A DNA stretch of 64,000 nt from DASYAE01 sp036501535 (GTDB lineage Bacteria > Actinomycetota > Actinomycetes > Streptomycetales > Catenulisporaceae): the NCBI GenBank assembly GCA_036501535.1, contig DASYAE010000048.1, positions 1 through 64,000 of the forward strand, written 5' to 3'. The notes under the pieces were generated by a model, which was not told the origin of the DNA, did no database searches, and was given only the letters and a program-made list of their open reading frames with translations. Below, piece by piece: positions 42,297 to 50,943 of the stretch. How positions within the stretch are numbered: position 1 is the stretch's first letter; each line of letters starts with the position of its first letter. The translations under genes and the position numbers were made by a program.

Positions 42297-43448
42297 ATGC
42301 CTAACTCCGAGACGGCCCAAACCCAGGCGACCGCGGCGATCGTCATCCCCGACGAGCTCAAGCCCACCGACGGCCGGTTCGGCTGCGGCCCGTCCAAGGT
42401 GCGCCCGCAGGCGCTCGCCGCGCTGGCCGCGCAGGGCGACCTGCTGCTCGGCACCTCGCACCGGCAGGCGCCGGTGAAGAACCTGGTCAAGCGGGTGCGC
42501 ACGGGCCTGGCCGAGCTTTTCGCGCTGCCCGAGGGCTACGAGGTCGTGCTCGGCAACGGCGGCACCACCGCGTTCTGGGAGATCGCCGTCTTCGGCCTGA
42601 TCGACAACAAGTCCCAGCACCTGTCCTTCGGCGAGTTCTCCTCGAAGTTCGCCGCCTCCGCCAAGGCCGCGCCGTGGCTGGCCGACCCGCAGGTCATCAA
42701 GGCCGAGCCGGGCACCCACCCGCTGCCGATCGCCGCCGAGGACGTGGACGTCTACGCCCTGACCCACAACGAGACCTCGACCGGCGTGGCGATGCCGATC
42801 CGCCGGCCCGCGGGCGCGGCCGACGGCTCGCTGGTGCTGGTCGACGCGACCTCCGGGGCCGGCGGCCTGCCGGTGGACGTGCGCGAGACGGACGTCTACT
42901 ACTTCGCCCCGCAGAAGTGCTTCGCCTCGGACGGCGGGCTGTGGGTCGGCCTGTTCTCCCCCGCCGCGCTGGAGCGCGCCGCCGCGATCGCGGCCTCGGG
43001 CCGGTACGTGCCGCCGTTCTTCTCCCTGCCGACGGCGATCGACAACTCGGCCAAGGACCAGACGTACAACACCCCGGCGGTGGCCACGCTGTTCCTGTTC
43101 GCCGAGCAGCTGGACTGGCTGAACGGCAACGGCGGCCTGGACTGGGCCGTCGCGCGCACCGCGGACTCCAGCTCGCGGCTGTACGCCTGGGCGGAGAAGT
43201 CGGACTTCGCCACCCCGTACGTGGCCGACCCGGCGCAGCGCTCGCAGGTGGTCGGCACCGTCGACCTGGCCGACTCCATCGACGCGGTGGCGGTGAGCAA
43301 GGCGCTGCGGGCCAACGGGATCGTGGACACCGATTCGTACCGCAAGCTGGGCCGCAACCAGCTGCGCATCGCCATGTTCCCGGCGGTCGAGCCGGCCGAC
43401 ATCGACGCGCTGACCGTCTGCATCGACTTCGTGGCCGAGCGGCTGTAG
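42297..43448 (+). CDS. serC: Phosphoserine transaminase SerC
   Basis: A 383-residue PLP enzyme converting 3-phosphohydroxypyruvate to phosphoserine. It starts with RFGCGPSKVRPQALAAL and LLGTSHRQAPVKNLV, typical of the actinobacterial SerC subgroup, and the PLP lysine is in YYFAPQKCFASDGGLW. VDATSGAGGLPVD also matches. ATG 42297 has AAGGAAA 9 nt upstream. The family in actinobacteria is divergent from the E. coli type but well known. Confidence 0.92.
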   Translation: MPNSETAQTQATAAIVIPDELKPTDGRFGCGPSKVRPQALAALAAQGDLLLGTSHRQAPVKNLVKRVRTGLAELFALPEGYEVVLGNGGTTAFWEIAVFGLIDNKSQHLSFGEFSSKFAASAKAAPWLADPQVIKAEPGTHPLPIAAEDVDVYALTHNETSTGVAMPIRRPAGAADGSLVLVDATSGAGGLPVDVRETDVYYFAPQKCFASDGGLWVGLFSPAALERAAAIAASGRYVPPFFSLPTAIDNSAKDQTYNTPAVATLFLFAEQLDWLNGNGGLDWAVARTADSSSRLYAWAEKSDFATPYVADPAQRSQVVGTVDLADSIDAVAVSKALRANGIVDTDSYRKLGRNQLRIAMFPAVEPADIDALTVCIDFVAERL

Positions 43449-43488
43449 GCCCCTTGCCGCCGCGCCGGCCTGTCTGGCGGCGGTCCGC

Positions 43489-43578
43489 TCAGCGCAGCAT
43501 GGAGCCGACCACGACCAGCGCGAGAAGCGCCAGCAGCGCGGCGGTGACGATCCTGCTCCTGATGCGCGGGTTCACCAC
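43489..43578 (-). CDS. Single-helix membrane peptide (29 residues)
   Basis: GTG 43578 reads VVNPRIRSRIVTAALLALLA then LVVVGSMLR, stop at 43489. A basic NPRIRSR start followed by an uninterrupted hydrophobic helix is a standard small single-pass membrane peptide, N-in. It sits 40 nt past serC on the opposite strand and is too short for automated gene calls. No clear ribosome site is seen. A similar small hydrophobic protein is found near serC in other actinomycetes, as I recall. Confidence 0.5.
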   Translation of the reverse strand: MVNPRIRSRIVTAALLALLALVVVGSMLR

Positions 43579-43719
43579 GTCAGTCTAAGGATCGGGCGCG
43601 AGGCGACGGCCGGGAGGGTGTCCGCACGGTGGCCGCGTGGTAGCCACAGCGTGGCTATGCCGTGTTCACCCTTCCGGCCACGCACCTGACGCGCTGTCAG
43701 CCGCCGCTCGTCTGCCGGC

Positions 43720-44304
43720 TTATCTGCCTGTGAGGGCCCAGCGCCCGATCCGGTCGTACCGCTTGACCGGGTCGTCCAGGCTGTGGAAGAGGTCGATCTC
43801 GCCGACCAGCCAGCGCGGGGTCCGAAAGGCCGACATCCGATCGACGTAAGGCTGGAGGTCGACCCGCCCCGGGCCGCCGACCGGCGCCGGCTCGGGCGGC
43901 GGGTGCGGCACCGGACGCACCCGGGCCAGGGTGAGGTGGGGCCGAAACGGCCGCTCGTCCACCTTGATGTGACAGCGCTTCGCCGCGCCCGCCAGCGACT
44001 CGGTCAGCCGGCCGAGCCGGTCCCGGTCGCCCTGGACACCGGTCCACAGCTTGCGGCCGTCGAACTGGCCGCCGCCGGAGAGGGCCAGCTCCAGCGGGGT
44101 GTTGCGGGCCGCCGCACGGCCGAGCCGCTCCTTGAGATCCGCCAGCGAGTCCTCCGGCACCTGGCCCAGAAAGGCCAGCGTCACATGCCATGTGTCCGGG
44201 CGGCACCAGCGCACCTGGGGATCGTGGTGGGGCAGCGCGGTCAGCGCCGCGCGCAGTTCCAGCATGACAGGGCGCGGCGGAACCACCGCGACGAACAGCC
44301 GCAT
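43720..44304 (-). CDS. thpR: RNA 2',3'-cyclic phosphodiesterase ThpR
   Basis: A 194-residue two-H phosphoesterase of the LigT/ThpR family. The two HxT motifs are WHVTLAFLG and FRPHLTLARVRP, which form the active site for 2',3'-cyclic phosphate hydrolysis. MRLFVAVVPP is the family start, so ATG 44304 is preferred over 44313. Role: tRNA fragment or cyclic phosphate RNA processing. It lies between the small serC-adjacent peptide and an MFS gene. Confidence 0.92.
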   Translation of the reverse strand: MRLFVAVVPPRPVMLELRAALTALPHHDPQVRWCRPDTWHVTLAFLGQVPEDSLADLKERLGRAAARNTPLELALSGGGQFDGRKLWTGVQGDRDRLGRLTESLAGAAKRCHIKVDERPFRPHLTLARVRPVPHPPPEPAPVGGPGRVDLQPYVDRMSAFRTPRWLVGEIDLFHSLDDPVKRYDRIGRWALTGR

Positions 44305-44425
44305 CAAGACCACAGTCCCATCAAGCCCACGGTCCCATCATGGACCCATCACGAAACCCGGGCGCCACCGACTTGAGCCCGCGGGCCGCGCCCCGACCCG
44401 GTCGGGAGCGGACCCGCAAGATTCA

Positions 44426-45883
44426 TCATGCTGTACGAGGGACCACTGTGAGATGGGGTCGGCCTTTTACGCTTGCGGTGATCCGCCGGCCGGTGCGCCG
44501 AGCGAGCATGTTGGCCGCGATGACGGCGACGACCACACAGGACACTCCGCACAGGGCGAGGGTCCAGCGCACGCCGATCACGCCGGATAGCCACCCGACC
44601 AGCGGCGAGCCTATCGGTGTGCCGCCCATGAAGACCAGAAGGTAGACACCCATAACGCGGCCGCGCAGCTCGCTGGAGACGGTGGTCTGCATGACCGAGT
44701 TGGCGGTAGTCGCCACGGTCAGCGCCGAGACGCCGGCCAGCGTGAGCACGAATCCGAAGGCGACGACGTCGGGCATCGCTGCGGCCGCGATGATCGCGAG
44801 GCCGAACGCCAGGGTTCCGATGACGACCGCGCGGATGCGCGCGGTGCCGCGGCGGGCAGAGAGCAGCGCGCCGGTCAGCGAGCCGATCGCCATGACCGCG
44901 GAGAGCAGCCCGTAGACGGACGCGCCGGAGTGGAAGACCTCTGTGGTGAACAGCGGCAGCAGCACCGGGAAGTTCAGCCCGAGGGTGCCGAACACCAGCA
45001 CGACGAACAGCACCGCGAGCAGGTCGGGCCGGGTGCGCAGGTACCGGAAGCCCTCGAGTTGTCGGCCGCGGCCGCCGGCGGTGCGCTTGGTGGACCGCAG
45101 CGCGCGGGTGTCTATCCCGACGAGGCTGCCTACCACCGCGACGTACGAAACCGCGTTGATGAGGAACACCCAGCCGGTGCCCATGACCTCCGAGCTGAAG
45201 AGGCCGATCAGCAGGCCGGCGACGGCCGGGCCGGCGATGCGGGCCAGGTTGAAGTTGGCCGAGTTGAGCGAGACCGCGTTCTGCAGCTGGTCCTGGCCGA
45301 CCAGCTCGACCACGAAGGACTGGCGGGCCGGGCTGTCGAGCGCGGTGACCGTGCCCAGCGCCAGGGCGAAGAGGTAGATCTGCCAGACGGTGACCGAGCC
45401 GCTCACAGTGAGCACGCTGAGTATCGCGGCTAGCACGCCCATCGAGCTCTGGGTGATCATCAGCATGGTCCGCTTGCGGTAGCGGTCGGCCATCGAGCCG
45501 CCCCAGACGGACAGCAGCAGGATCGGCAGGAACTGGAGCGCTGAGACCACGCCGAGCGCGGTGCCGCTGTGGGTCAGCGCCAATACCAGCCAGTCCTGGG
45601 CTATGCGCTGCATCCAGGTGCCGGTGTTCGAGACGAGCTGTCCGGCGGCGTAGAGCCGGTAGTTGCGGTTGGTGAGGGAGCGGAAGATCGACTGCTTCGG
45701 CGCGGCGGCCAGAGCCGGCTCGGGCTCGACGTCCTGTACCAGGTCAGAATTGGGCAGGTCAGGAATAGGCAGGTCCGGGACGGGCAGGTCGGGGGTGGGT
45801 ACCCCGTGCTGCGCTTGCGGCTCTTGCTGATCGTCGTGCGGTGTCGGGGTCTCTCGGGTGTCTATGGCGCTGGGCGCGCTCAA
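44426..45883 (-). CDS. MFS transporter (MFS_3 exporter)
   Basis: A 485-residue membrane exporter with about 11-12 helices. FRSLTNRNYRLYAAGQLVSNTGTWMQRIAQDWLVL is the family start, SVWGGSMADRYRKRTMLM is the A loop, and LDSPARQSFVVELV is the MFS_3 (EntS-like) signature. The first about 65 residues are hydrophilic with PDLPVPDLPIPDLPNSDL repeats (five PDLP-like units). Probable start TTG 45883 with GAGGAGG just upstream; an in-frame start at 45976 is less likely. Substrate unknown. Confidence 0.85.
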   Translation of the reverse strand: MSAPSAIDTRETPTPHDDQQEPQAQHGVPTPDLPVPDLPIPDLPNSDLVQDVEPEPALAAAPKQSIFRSLTNRNYRLYAAGQLVSNTGTWMQRIAQDWLVLALTHSGTALGVVSALQFLPILLLSVWGGSMADRYRKRTMLMITQSSMGVLAAILSVLTVSGSVTVWQIYLFALALGTVTALDSPARQSFVVELVGQDQLQNAVSLNSANFNLARIAGPAVAGLLIGLFSSEVMGTGWVFLINAVSYVAVVGSLVGIDTRALRSTKRTAGGRGRQLEGFRYLRTRPDLLAVLFVVLVFGTLGLNFPVLLPLFTTEVFHSGASVYGLLSAVMAIGSLTGALLSARRGTARIRAVVIGTLAFGLAIIAAAAMPDVVAFGFVLTLAGVSALTVATTANSVMQTTVSSELRGRVMGVYLLVFMGGTPIGSPLVGWLSGVIGVRWTLALCGVSCVVVAVIAANMLARRTGRRITASVKGRPHLTVVPRTA

Positions 45884-46023
45884 GGGGCCTCCTCGGCGGT
45901 CGTGCGGCGGGCGGCTCGGATCTCGCTGCCCCCCGGTGGCTCTCGCCGGTCGGCCGGGGCAGAGTGCGCCCGGCATCTTCGGCGGCGTGTGAAATCTGTG
46001 GCAGCAGTGGTGAGCCTACATCA

Positions 46024-46036
46024 TTAGCTACGCTAA
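46024..46036. promoter_or_regulatory. MarR-type inverted repeat
   Basis: TTAGC-TAC-GCTAA is a perfect 5-bp inverted repeat with 3-nt centre, 140 nt upstream of the MFS start. Exporters of this group are often repressed through such TTAGC/GCTAA sites by MarR proteins, but none is encoded nearby. Confidence 0.4.
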
Positions 46037-46145
46037 GGAGAAACGGGTTATTCCTGCATACACCCCTTACATCAGTGCGTCTGCCTGCACAGGCGCACCT
46101 CACATCCTGGTAGGGGTCTCTCGAGCCTGCCTATAGCGACAGCGA

Positions 46146-46177
46146 TGCCCGCCTCCGCATCGGAGCGGAGGCGGGCA
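46146..46177 (-). terminator. Hairpin terminator after the lipase gene
   Basis: Stem TGCCCGCCTCCG (46146-46157) pairs exactly with CGGAGGCGGGCA (46166-46177), loop CATCGGAG. It begins 29 nt past the lipase stop on its strand. No T tract, but a 12-bp GC stem. Confidence 0.65.
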
Positions 46178-46205
46178 GCTGTCCCGTCGGCCTAGCGCCT
46201 GAAAC

Positions 46206-47252
46206 TCAGCCGAGCGGGCCGGTGATCGGCAGGACGATCTGGCACGGGATCGACCGCTGATGCGCCGGGTCGAGGGCGTTGAGCACGTCGGTCAGCGCGA
46301 TCGGGTCGTAGCCGATCTCGAGGTGGTCGGTCTGGTCCAGCGCGCACTGGTTCTGCACCAGGATGTTCGTGACGTTGGCGGCGGCGGGAAGGAACGCGTT
46401 CGTGTAGGGCGTCACCACCTCGTCGTCACGGCTCTCGATGACCGTGTACTGGATGCCGGAGACCGTCTCGCCGCCGGCGTTGAGGCCGGTCAGGAAGCTG
46501 GACCCGACCTCCTGCTGGACGCACGAGGCGCAGGCCGAGGCCAGGAAGGCGTTGGTCGGCTCGAGGATGCCGAGGTCCTGGCCGAGCACGGTCAGGCCGT
46601 CCAGCGTCGTGCCGTTGTTGCTCGGCGCCAGGCCGACCAGCTTGTCGACCGTGGACGCCCCGCCGAGGTACTTGATGTAGTACCGCGGCATCATGCCGCC
46701 CTGCGAGTGTCCGACCAGGTCCACCTTGCTCGCGCCGGTCGCGCCGAGCACCTTCGTGACGAAGCCGGCCAGCTGGGCCGCGCCGGCCGCGATGTCGCCG
46801 GTGCCCTGGATGTCCGAGCTCGACGATGCGCCGCCGTAGTCGAAGGCGAAGACGCAGTAGCCGTTGTCCGCGAGCAGCGGCGAGGCCGCGCCCCAGTTGT
46901 CGTTCATGTTCTCGAAGGCGCCGTGCACGAGGACGACCGGATCGGGGTGCGCGGCGCTCGGTTTGCAGGACCAGTTGTTCGCCCCGGCGGGCGACGTGTC
47001 CGGGGAGAAGAACCCGGCGACGAAGCCTGTGGCGAAGCTGTAGTTGACCGGATAGTTCGTTGCGGCCGCAGCGGGCTGCGCGCCCGTGGCGGCGAGGCCG
47101 ACCGAGCCGAGCAGGGCGACGCCGAGCGTGCCGGCGCGGACGGCGCGGCGGGAGGCGGTGACGATGTGGGGCTGGAGGCTGCGGGCGCGGAAGCCGCGCA
47201 GTCGGAGACGTGGCGATGACGGCAACTGTCTCTCCTTTGAGACGGTGGGCAA
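46206..47252 (-). CDS. Secreted lipase / esterase, alpha/beta hydrolase
   Basis: A 348-residue secreted enzyme. A long signal peptide (about 1-64: basic region, hydrophobic GTLGVALLGSVGLAATG, then AQPAAAA cleavage). DPVVLVHGAF is the oxyanion strand, the nucleophile is S183 in GHSQGG (181-186), and the catalytic His is in the TDHLEIGYD region near the C-terminus. The SFATGF and NWSCKPSAAHPDPV segments match the lipase class 2 (LipB-type) Streptomyces group. Cys pairs suggest disulfides. Extracellular; likely hydrolyses triacylglycerol or esters. Confidence 0.9.
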   Translation of the reverse strand: MPTVSKERQLPSSPRLRLRGFRARSLQPHIVTASRRAVRAGTLGVALLGSVGLAATGAQPAAAATNYPVNYSFATGFVAGFFSPDTSPAGANNWSCKPSAAHPDPVVLVHGAFENMNDNWGAASPLLADNGYCVFAFDYGGASSSSDIQGTGDIAAGAAQLAGFVTKVLGATGASKVDLVGHSQGGMMPRYYIKYLGGASTVDKLVGLAPSNNGTTLDGLTVLGQDLGILEPTNAFLASACASCVQQEVGSSFLTGLNAGGETVSGIQYTVIESRDDEVVTPYTNAFLPAAANVTNILVQNQCALDQTDHLEIGYDPIALTDVLNALDPAHQRSIPCQIVLPITGPLG

Positions 47253-47635
47253 TCAGGGTGAGCAGGTCTGCCAGGACCCGCTGCCGGACGGGGGACCTCG
47301 ATCGGAGCAACGCTGATCCGTCCGCGGTCCCCCGCCACGGTCGATGGGTCGGCGGCGCCGGCTGCCGCGTCGCTGCGTGACGGTATGGACGGCGTCAGGG
47401 CGCGTCAACGAACCGACAACGACCGGATGCGAAGTGCGTTACCCCGTGTCAGAAACCCGGCGGTGCCGTGTCGGGCGCTGTCACGAAGCTGAGCGCTTCC
47501 CGGCACGCCGCCGCGGGCCGCGGCCGGAATCTGTTGACCCGCCGGTAACATCGGCCCATACTCGTCGGTAACTTAGCCGCAACACCGTCCGCCGACCGAC
47601 CTGCCCGGTCGCCGCGGGCCGTCCGGAGGCGCACG
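47253..47635. other. Divergent spacer lipase / PucR
   Basis: About 380 bases with no gene. It contains the PucR promoter described next. CGGTAAC occurs at 47543-47549 and 47566-47572, which could be half sites for a regulator. Confidence 0.45.
47534..47562 (+). promoter_or_regulatory. Sigma-70-type promoter for the PucR gene
   Basis: TTGACC (47534-47539) and CATACT (47557-47562) are separated by 17 nt, the ideal spacing. The gene starts at 47636, a leader of about 65 nt. Confidence 0.6.
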
Positions 47636-49180
47636 GTGAGTCCCGAAGGAACGCGGGGGAACACGCCGTCGACCGACCTGCCCCGGGGTTTCGCCGAGGA
47701 ACTGCGCAAAGAGCACCCGACCCTGATGGCCGAGATCGTGCGCGAGGTCCGGACCCGCATACCGGAGTACGACCGGCCGCTGAACAGCGACTTCACCAAC
47801 GGCCTGATCCTCGGCGTGCAGACCGCGCTGACCGAGTTCGCGGACTGGATCGACGGGATCGGCAGCCCGGCGGCGCAGCGGGCGCGGGTCTATCGCTCGC
47901 TCGGGCGGGCGCAGCTGGCCGAGGGCCGCAGCATGGACTCGCTGCAGGCCGCTTATCGGCTCGGCGGCCGGGTGGCCTGGCGGCGGTACGCGCGGGTGGC
48001 CCGCCGGATCGGCATGCGGCCTGAGCAGATGGTCAATCTGGCCGAAGCGGTGTTCACCCATCTGGATCTGATCGCCACGGCCTCGGTGCTCGGCTATGCC
48101 CAGGCCAAGGCCGACGCGGGCGAGATGCAGGTGCGGCGGCGCCGGCTGGTGGAGTCGGTGCTCTCCGGCGCAGCGCGGGAAACACTGGAGGCCGCGGCCG
48201 AGTCGGTCGACTGGCCGCTGCCGGAGACGGCCGCCTGTGCGGCGCTCGGGCCGGCGCCGGACTGGCGCCAGGACGGCCGGCAGGCTGCTGCTGACGCAGG
48301 TGGCGCTGGTACAGGCGCTGCCACAGGCACAGGCGTTGCTACAAGCACAGTCGCAAGTACAGGCGCGCGTGCCGAGCGGCTGCCCGAGGCGATCCTGGCG
48401 GATTTCACCGCGCCGGAGCCGTACCTGCTGGTGCCGGATCCGGAGGCCTGGCTGGGCACCGCGAGCGTCAGGGCTCTGCTGTTGGAGCGCGGCGGCGTGG
48501 TCGGCCCGTCGGTGCCGCTGCGGAACGCGGCCGAATCGCTGCGCTGGGCCCGGATGGTGCGCGCGCGGCTGCCGGAGGATGTGCTGGCCCGCGGCCCGGT
48601 GCGGTGCGACCGGCACCTTCCGGCGCTGCTGCTGCTCGGCGACGAGCCGCTGGTCCGGCTGATCGGCGAGCGCCGGCTGGGCCCGCTGGCGGAGCTGACC
48701 GCCAAGCAGCGCGACCGGCTCGAGGCCACGCTGCTGGCCTGGCTGGACACCAACCGGGGCAGCGCGCCGCAGGTCGCGGCTCGGCTCGGGGTGCATCCGC
48801 AGACCGCACGGCACCGGCTGCACCGCGCGCAGGAGCTGTTCGGCGCGGCGCTGGCGGATCCGGAGGCCAGATTCGAGATCGAGGTCGCGCTGCGCGGCCG
48901 CCGGATGCTGGACACGTTCGCGCAGTTCGCGGAGCAGGACGAGCAAGTCGGGCAGGGCTGCGAGAACGTGATGGCGGCGTCTGCAGGGGCGGAGGTGGTG
49001 CCCGAGCCGACGGATCGGCTGCCTATGGCGAACGGGCACAGTGACGCCGCGCCAGCTAATGGGGGCTCAGATCGCAGCACTGCGGTAACAGACCGGATGA
49101 AGCCTGTGGCGCCGCCGCAGACACAAGCACAAACACAGGCGCAGCCGAGCGAGCGTTTGGCGCCGGTGCTGATCTCGTAG
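47636..49180 (+). CDS. PucR-family transcriptional regulator
   Basis: A 514-residue cytoplasmic regulator. The N-terminal RsbT-like helical region is about 10-170. The C-terminal HTH_30 domain has TLLAWLDTNRGSAPQVAARLGVHPQTARHRLHRAQELFG, a PucR helix-turn-helix. The region 205-240 is an Ala/Gly/Thr low-complexity linker, and a disordered tail (about 80 residues, QTQAQTQAQ) follows. GTG 47636. Effector unknown; the neighbouring lipase is divergent, so it could be a target. Confidence 0.87.
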   Translation: MSPEGTRGNTPSTDLPRGFAEELRKEHPTLMAEIVREVRTRIPEYDRPLNSDFTNGLILGVQTALTEFADWIDGIGSPAAQRARVYRSLGRAQLAEGRSMDSLQAAYRLGGRVAWRRYARVARRIGMRPEQMVNLAEAVFTHLDLIATASVLGYAQAKADAGEMQVRRRRLVESVLSGAARETLEAAAESVDWPLPETAACAALGPAPDWRQDGRQAAADAGGAGTGAATGTGVATSTVASTGARAERLPEAILADFTAPEPYLLVPDPEAWLGTASVRALLLERGGVVGPSVPLRNAAESLRWARMVRARLPEDVLARGPVRCDRHLPALLLLGDEPLVRLIGERRLGPLAELTAKQRDRLEATLLAWLDTNRGSAPQVAARLGVHPQTARHRLHRAQELFGAALADPEARFEIEVALRGRRMLDTFAQFAEQDEQVGQGCENVMAASAGAEVVPEPTDRLPMANGHSDAAPANGGSDRSTAVTDRMKPVAPPQTQAQTQAQPSERLAPVLIS

Positions 49181-49259
49181 CGTCCTGGCGCAGCCACGCC
49201 GATCCCTTACGCCGCGCCCTGTTCGCGCGTGGTTCAACGTCGTTGAATAGGCTTGGCCC

Positions 49260-49538
49260 GTGACCGAGCAGACCGCGCGAGCCGAAGAGACGCAGCGACC
49301 GCCGGTACCGGAGCCGATGGAAGTCAACGACGTGCTGATCGTCACCGTCGGCACGGTGCTGTTCGCGGCCGCGTTCCTGGTGATGCTGCCGTTCCACACC
49401 TCGCTCGAGCACGCGGGGCACGGCCGCTGGCCCTGGATCGCGCTCGCCGGAGCGCTGCTCGGGTTGGTCGGCACCAACTACTGCCGGCGCCGGGCGGTGC
49501 GGATCAAGGCGCACAAGGACGGCGCCGCAGCCGAGTGA
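49260..49538 (+). CDS. DUF2530 membrane protein
   Basis: A 92-residue small membrane protein with two helices (about 25-45 and 57-75). The VNDVLIVTVGTVLFAAAFLVM and WPWIALAGALLGLVGTNYCRRR pieces match the actinobacterial DUF2530 family. The start GTG 49260 (Thr-Glu-Gln) is chosen. Function unknown. It precedes the small zinc ribbon gene on the same strand. Confidence 0.8.
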   Translation: MTEQTARAEETQRPPVPEPMEVNDVLIVTVGTVLFAAAFLVMLPFHTSLEHAGHGRWPWIALAGALLGLVGTNYCRRRAVRIKAHKDGAAAE

Positions 49539-49614
49539 CGGCGAGCAGGGCAGCTGCCGTTTTCGCCACGCTGCGTAGTCGCAAGGTCCCTCATCCGGAC
49601 GTATACTGTGAGGC

Positions 49615-49827
49615 GTGCGATCACCACGCTCCGCAGCAGACCGGTCACGGATAGGGCCGGTCCTGGCCTTATGCCCGGACTGCGACGGGATCGGGCGCAC
49701 GCTGGTGACGTTCGGGCTGCTGCGCGATCACGCCGGGAACCCGACCCGGATGAGCGAAACGGTTGCGCTGCGTGAATGCGCGGTCTGCGAAGGCTACGGC
49801 TGGTTCGGCGCCGCAGCCGGACGGTAA
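49615..49827 (+). CDS. Small zinc-ribbon protein (DnaJ-type CxxC motifs)
   Basis: A 70-residue protein with two CxxC pairs: CPDCDGIG (20-27) and CAVCEGYG (55-62). The CxxCxGxG form is the DnaJ Cys-rich repeat, so it likely binds one zinc. The spacing of 35 residues is longer than in DnaJ. No J domain. GTG 49615 is the only good start. Role unknown; might bind RNA or a protein partner. It lies next to DUF3027, which is also a probable zinc protein with CSTCGF. Confidence 0.65.
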   Translation: MRSPRSAADRSRIGPVLALCPDCDGIGRTLVTFGLLRDHAGNPTRMSETVALRECAVCEGYGWFGAAAGR

Positions 49828-49935
49828 TCGCTCGATCGGCTGTATCCGTAAGCCGTTCCGCGGCGCAATGGCCGTATGAGGTAGCCCGAATGTGCGGCGC
49901 GGGCGCTCCCCATGCGGGCTTCAGGCGTGCGGGCT

Positions 49936-50868
49936 TCAGGAGTGCCCGAGTTCGTCCTCTTCGTCGAACGGCACGATCTCGTCGCCGTCTCCGTCGCCGT
50001 CGGGGGCCGCGGCGGCGGAGACCGAGCCGGTCGGGTGCAGCTGGAGCCGGTCGACCGCGAACTCGTCCACGATCGGCTCGCCGACTTCCGCCGCCTCCGG
50101 CACCACCGCGGCCTCGGAGTGGCCGCCGCAGCCGAAGTCGAGCGCGACCACGTGCCCGTCGGCCGGCGAGTACTCGTTCGCGCAGACGCCGAAGGACTGG
50201 CTCAGCAGGCCGGTGAGGCCGGTCAGGAAGCCGCAGGTGGAGCAGTTGGCCGGGGCGGCCTGCGCCATCGGGGCGGCGGCGCCGAAGGTCTCGCCCCAGC
50301 GCTCGGCGGCCGCCTCGCGGCCGGTCATCGACAGCACCCGCTTGCGGCCGAGCCCCAGCTCGAAGGAGACCACAGGAAGCGAGTCGCGCTGCGGCTCCTC
50401 GGGCGGGGCGTCGCCGGCCGGAATGGGCGCGACATCCCGTTGCGCTTTGGGTTCGACATCGTCGGCGCCGGTATATCCCGGCTCGAGCCTGACATCGTCC
50501 GCTGCGGTAGGCAGCAGGTCGCCGATACCGATGTCGCCGGGCTGTAGGCGCTCTGCCCAAGGCAGCCAGCGCGGGGCGAGCAGGGCGCCGTCGCCTGGCA
50601 CGAGCACCGTCTCGTCGACCGTGACGATCTTCGAGCGGGAGGCGCGCGCCACCGTGACGGCCCAACGCCAGCCGACATAGCCGCGCTCCTGGGCCGCGAA
50701 GTAGTGCGTGACGGTGCGCTCCCCGTCAGCGGTCATGCCGAGGTGTGTGCCGATCTGGCCCATGCCGGCCACGTCTTCCGCGGCGGCGAACGCTAAGTCC
50801 ACCGCTTCCGCGCAAGTCGCGTCCAGGGCAGCGGTCCGGCTCTGACGGATACGGGTCATCACGCTCAC
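49936..50868 (-). CDS. DUF3027 protein
   Basis: A 310-residue protein of the actinobacterial DUF3027 family. The N-terminal about 145 residues hold the core (MTADGERTVTHYFAAQERGYVGWRWAVTVARASRSKIVTVDETVLVPGDGALLAPRWLPWAERLQPGDIGIGDLLPT). A CSTCGFLTGL motif and FGVCANEYSPADGHVVALDFGCGGHSE provide possible metal-binding cysteines. The C-terminal tail is Asp/Glu-rich (GDGDGDEIVPFDEEDE). Function unknown. Divergent from the MFS gene at 50944, as in other actinobacteria. Confidence 0.85.
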   Translation of the reverse strand: MSVMTRIRQSRTAALDATCAEAVDLAFAAAEDVAGMGQIGTHLGMTADGERTVTHYFAAQERGYVGWRWAVTVARASRSKIVTVDETVLVPGDGALLAPRWLPWAERLQPGDIGIGDLLPTAADDVRLEPGYTGADDVEPKAQRDVAPIPAGDAPPEEPQRDSLPVVSFELGLGRKRVLSMTGREAAAERWGETFGAAAPMAQAAPANCSTCGFLTGLTGLLSQSFGVCANEYSPADGHVVALDFGCGGHSEAAVVPEAAEVGEPIVDEFAVDRLQLHPTGSVSAAAAPDGDGDGDEIVPFDEEDELGHS

Positions 50869-50943
50869 GAGTCGATTTTAGTCGGTCCGGTCGGCCCTAA
50901 GGCACACAAGACAAGTCAGGGCCTCACGCGGGAGTATAGGCAA

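Larger units (their letters stand above)
45884..46205. other. Spacer MFS / lipase
   Basis: No gene. It holds the MFS promoter (minus strand), the TTAGC-TAC-GCTAA inverted repeat at 46024-46036 and the hairpin at 46146-46177. Confidence 0.45.
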
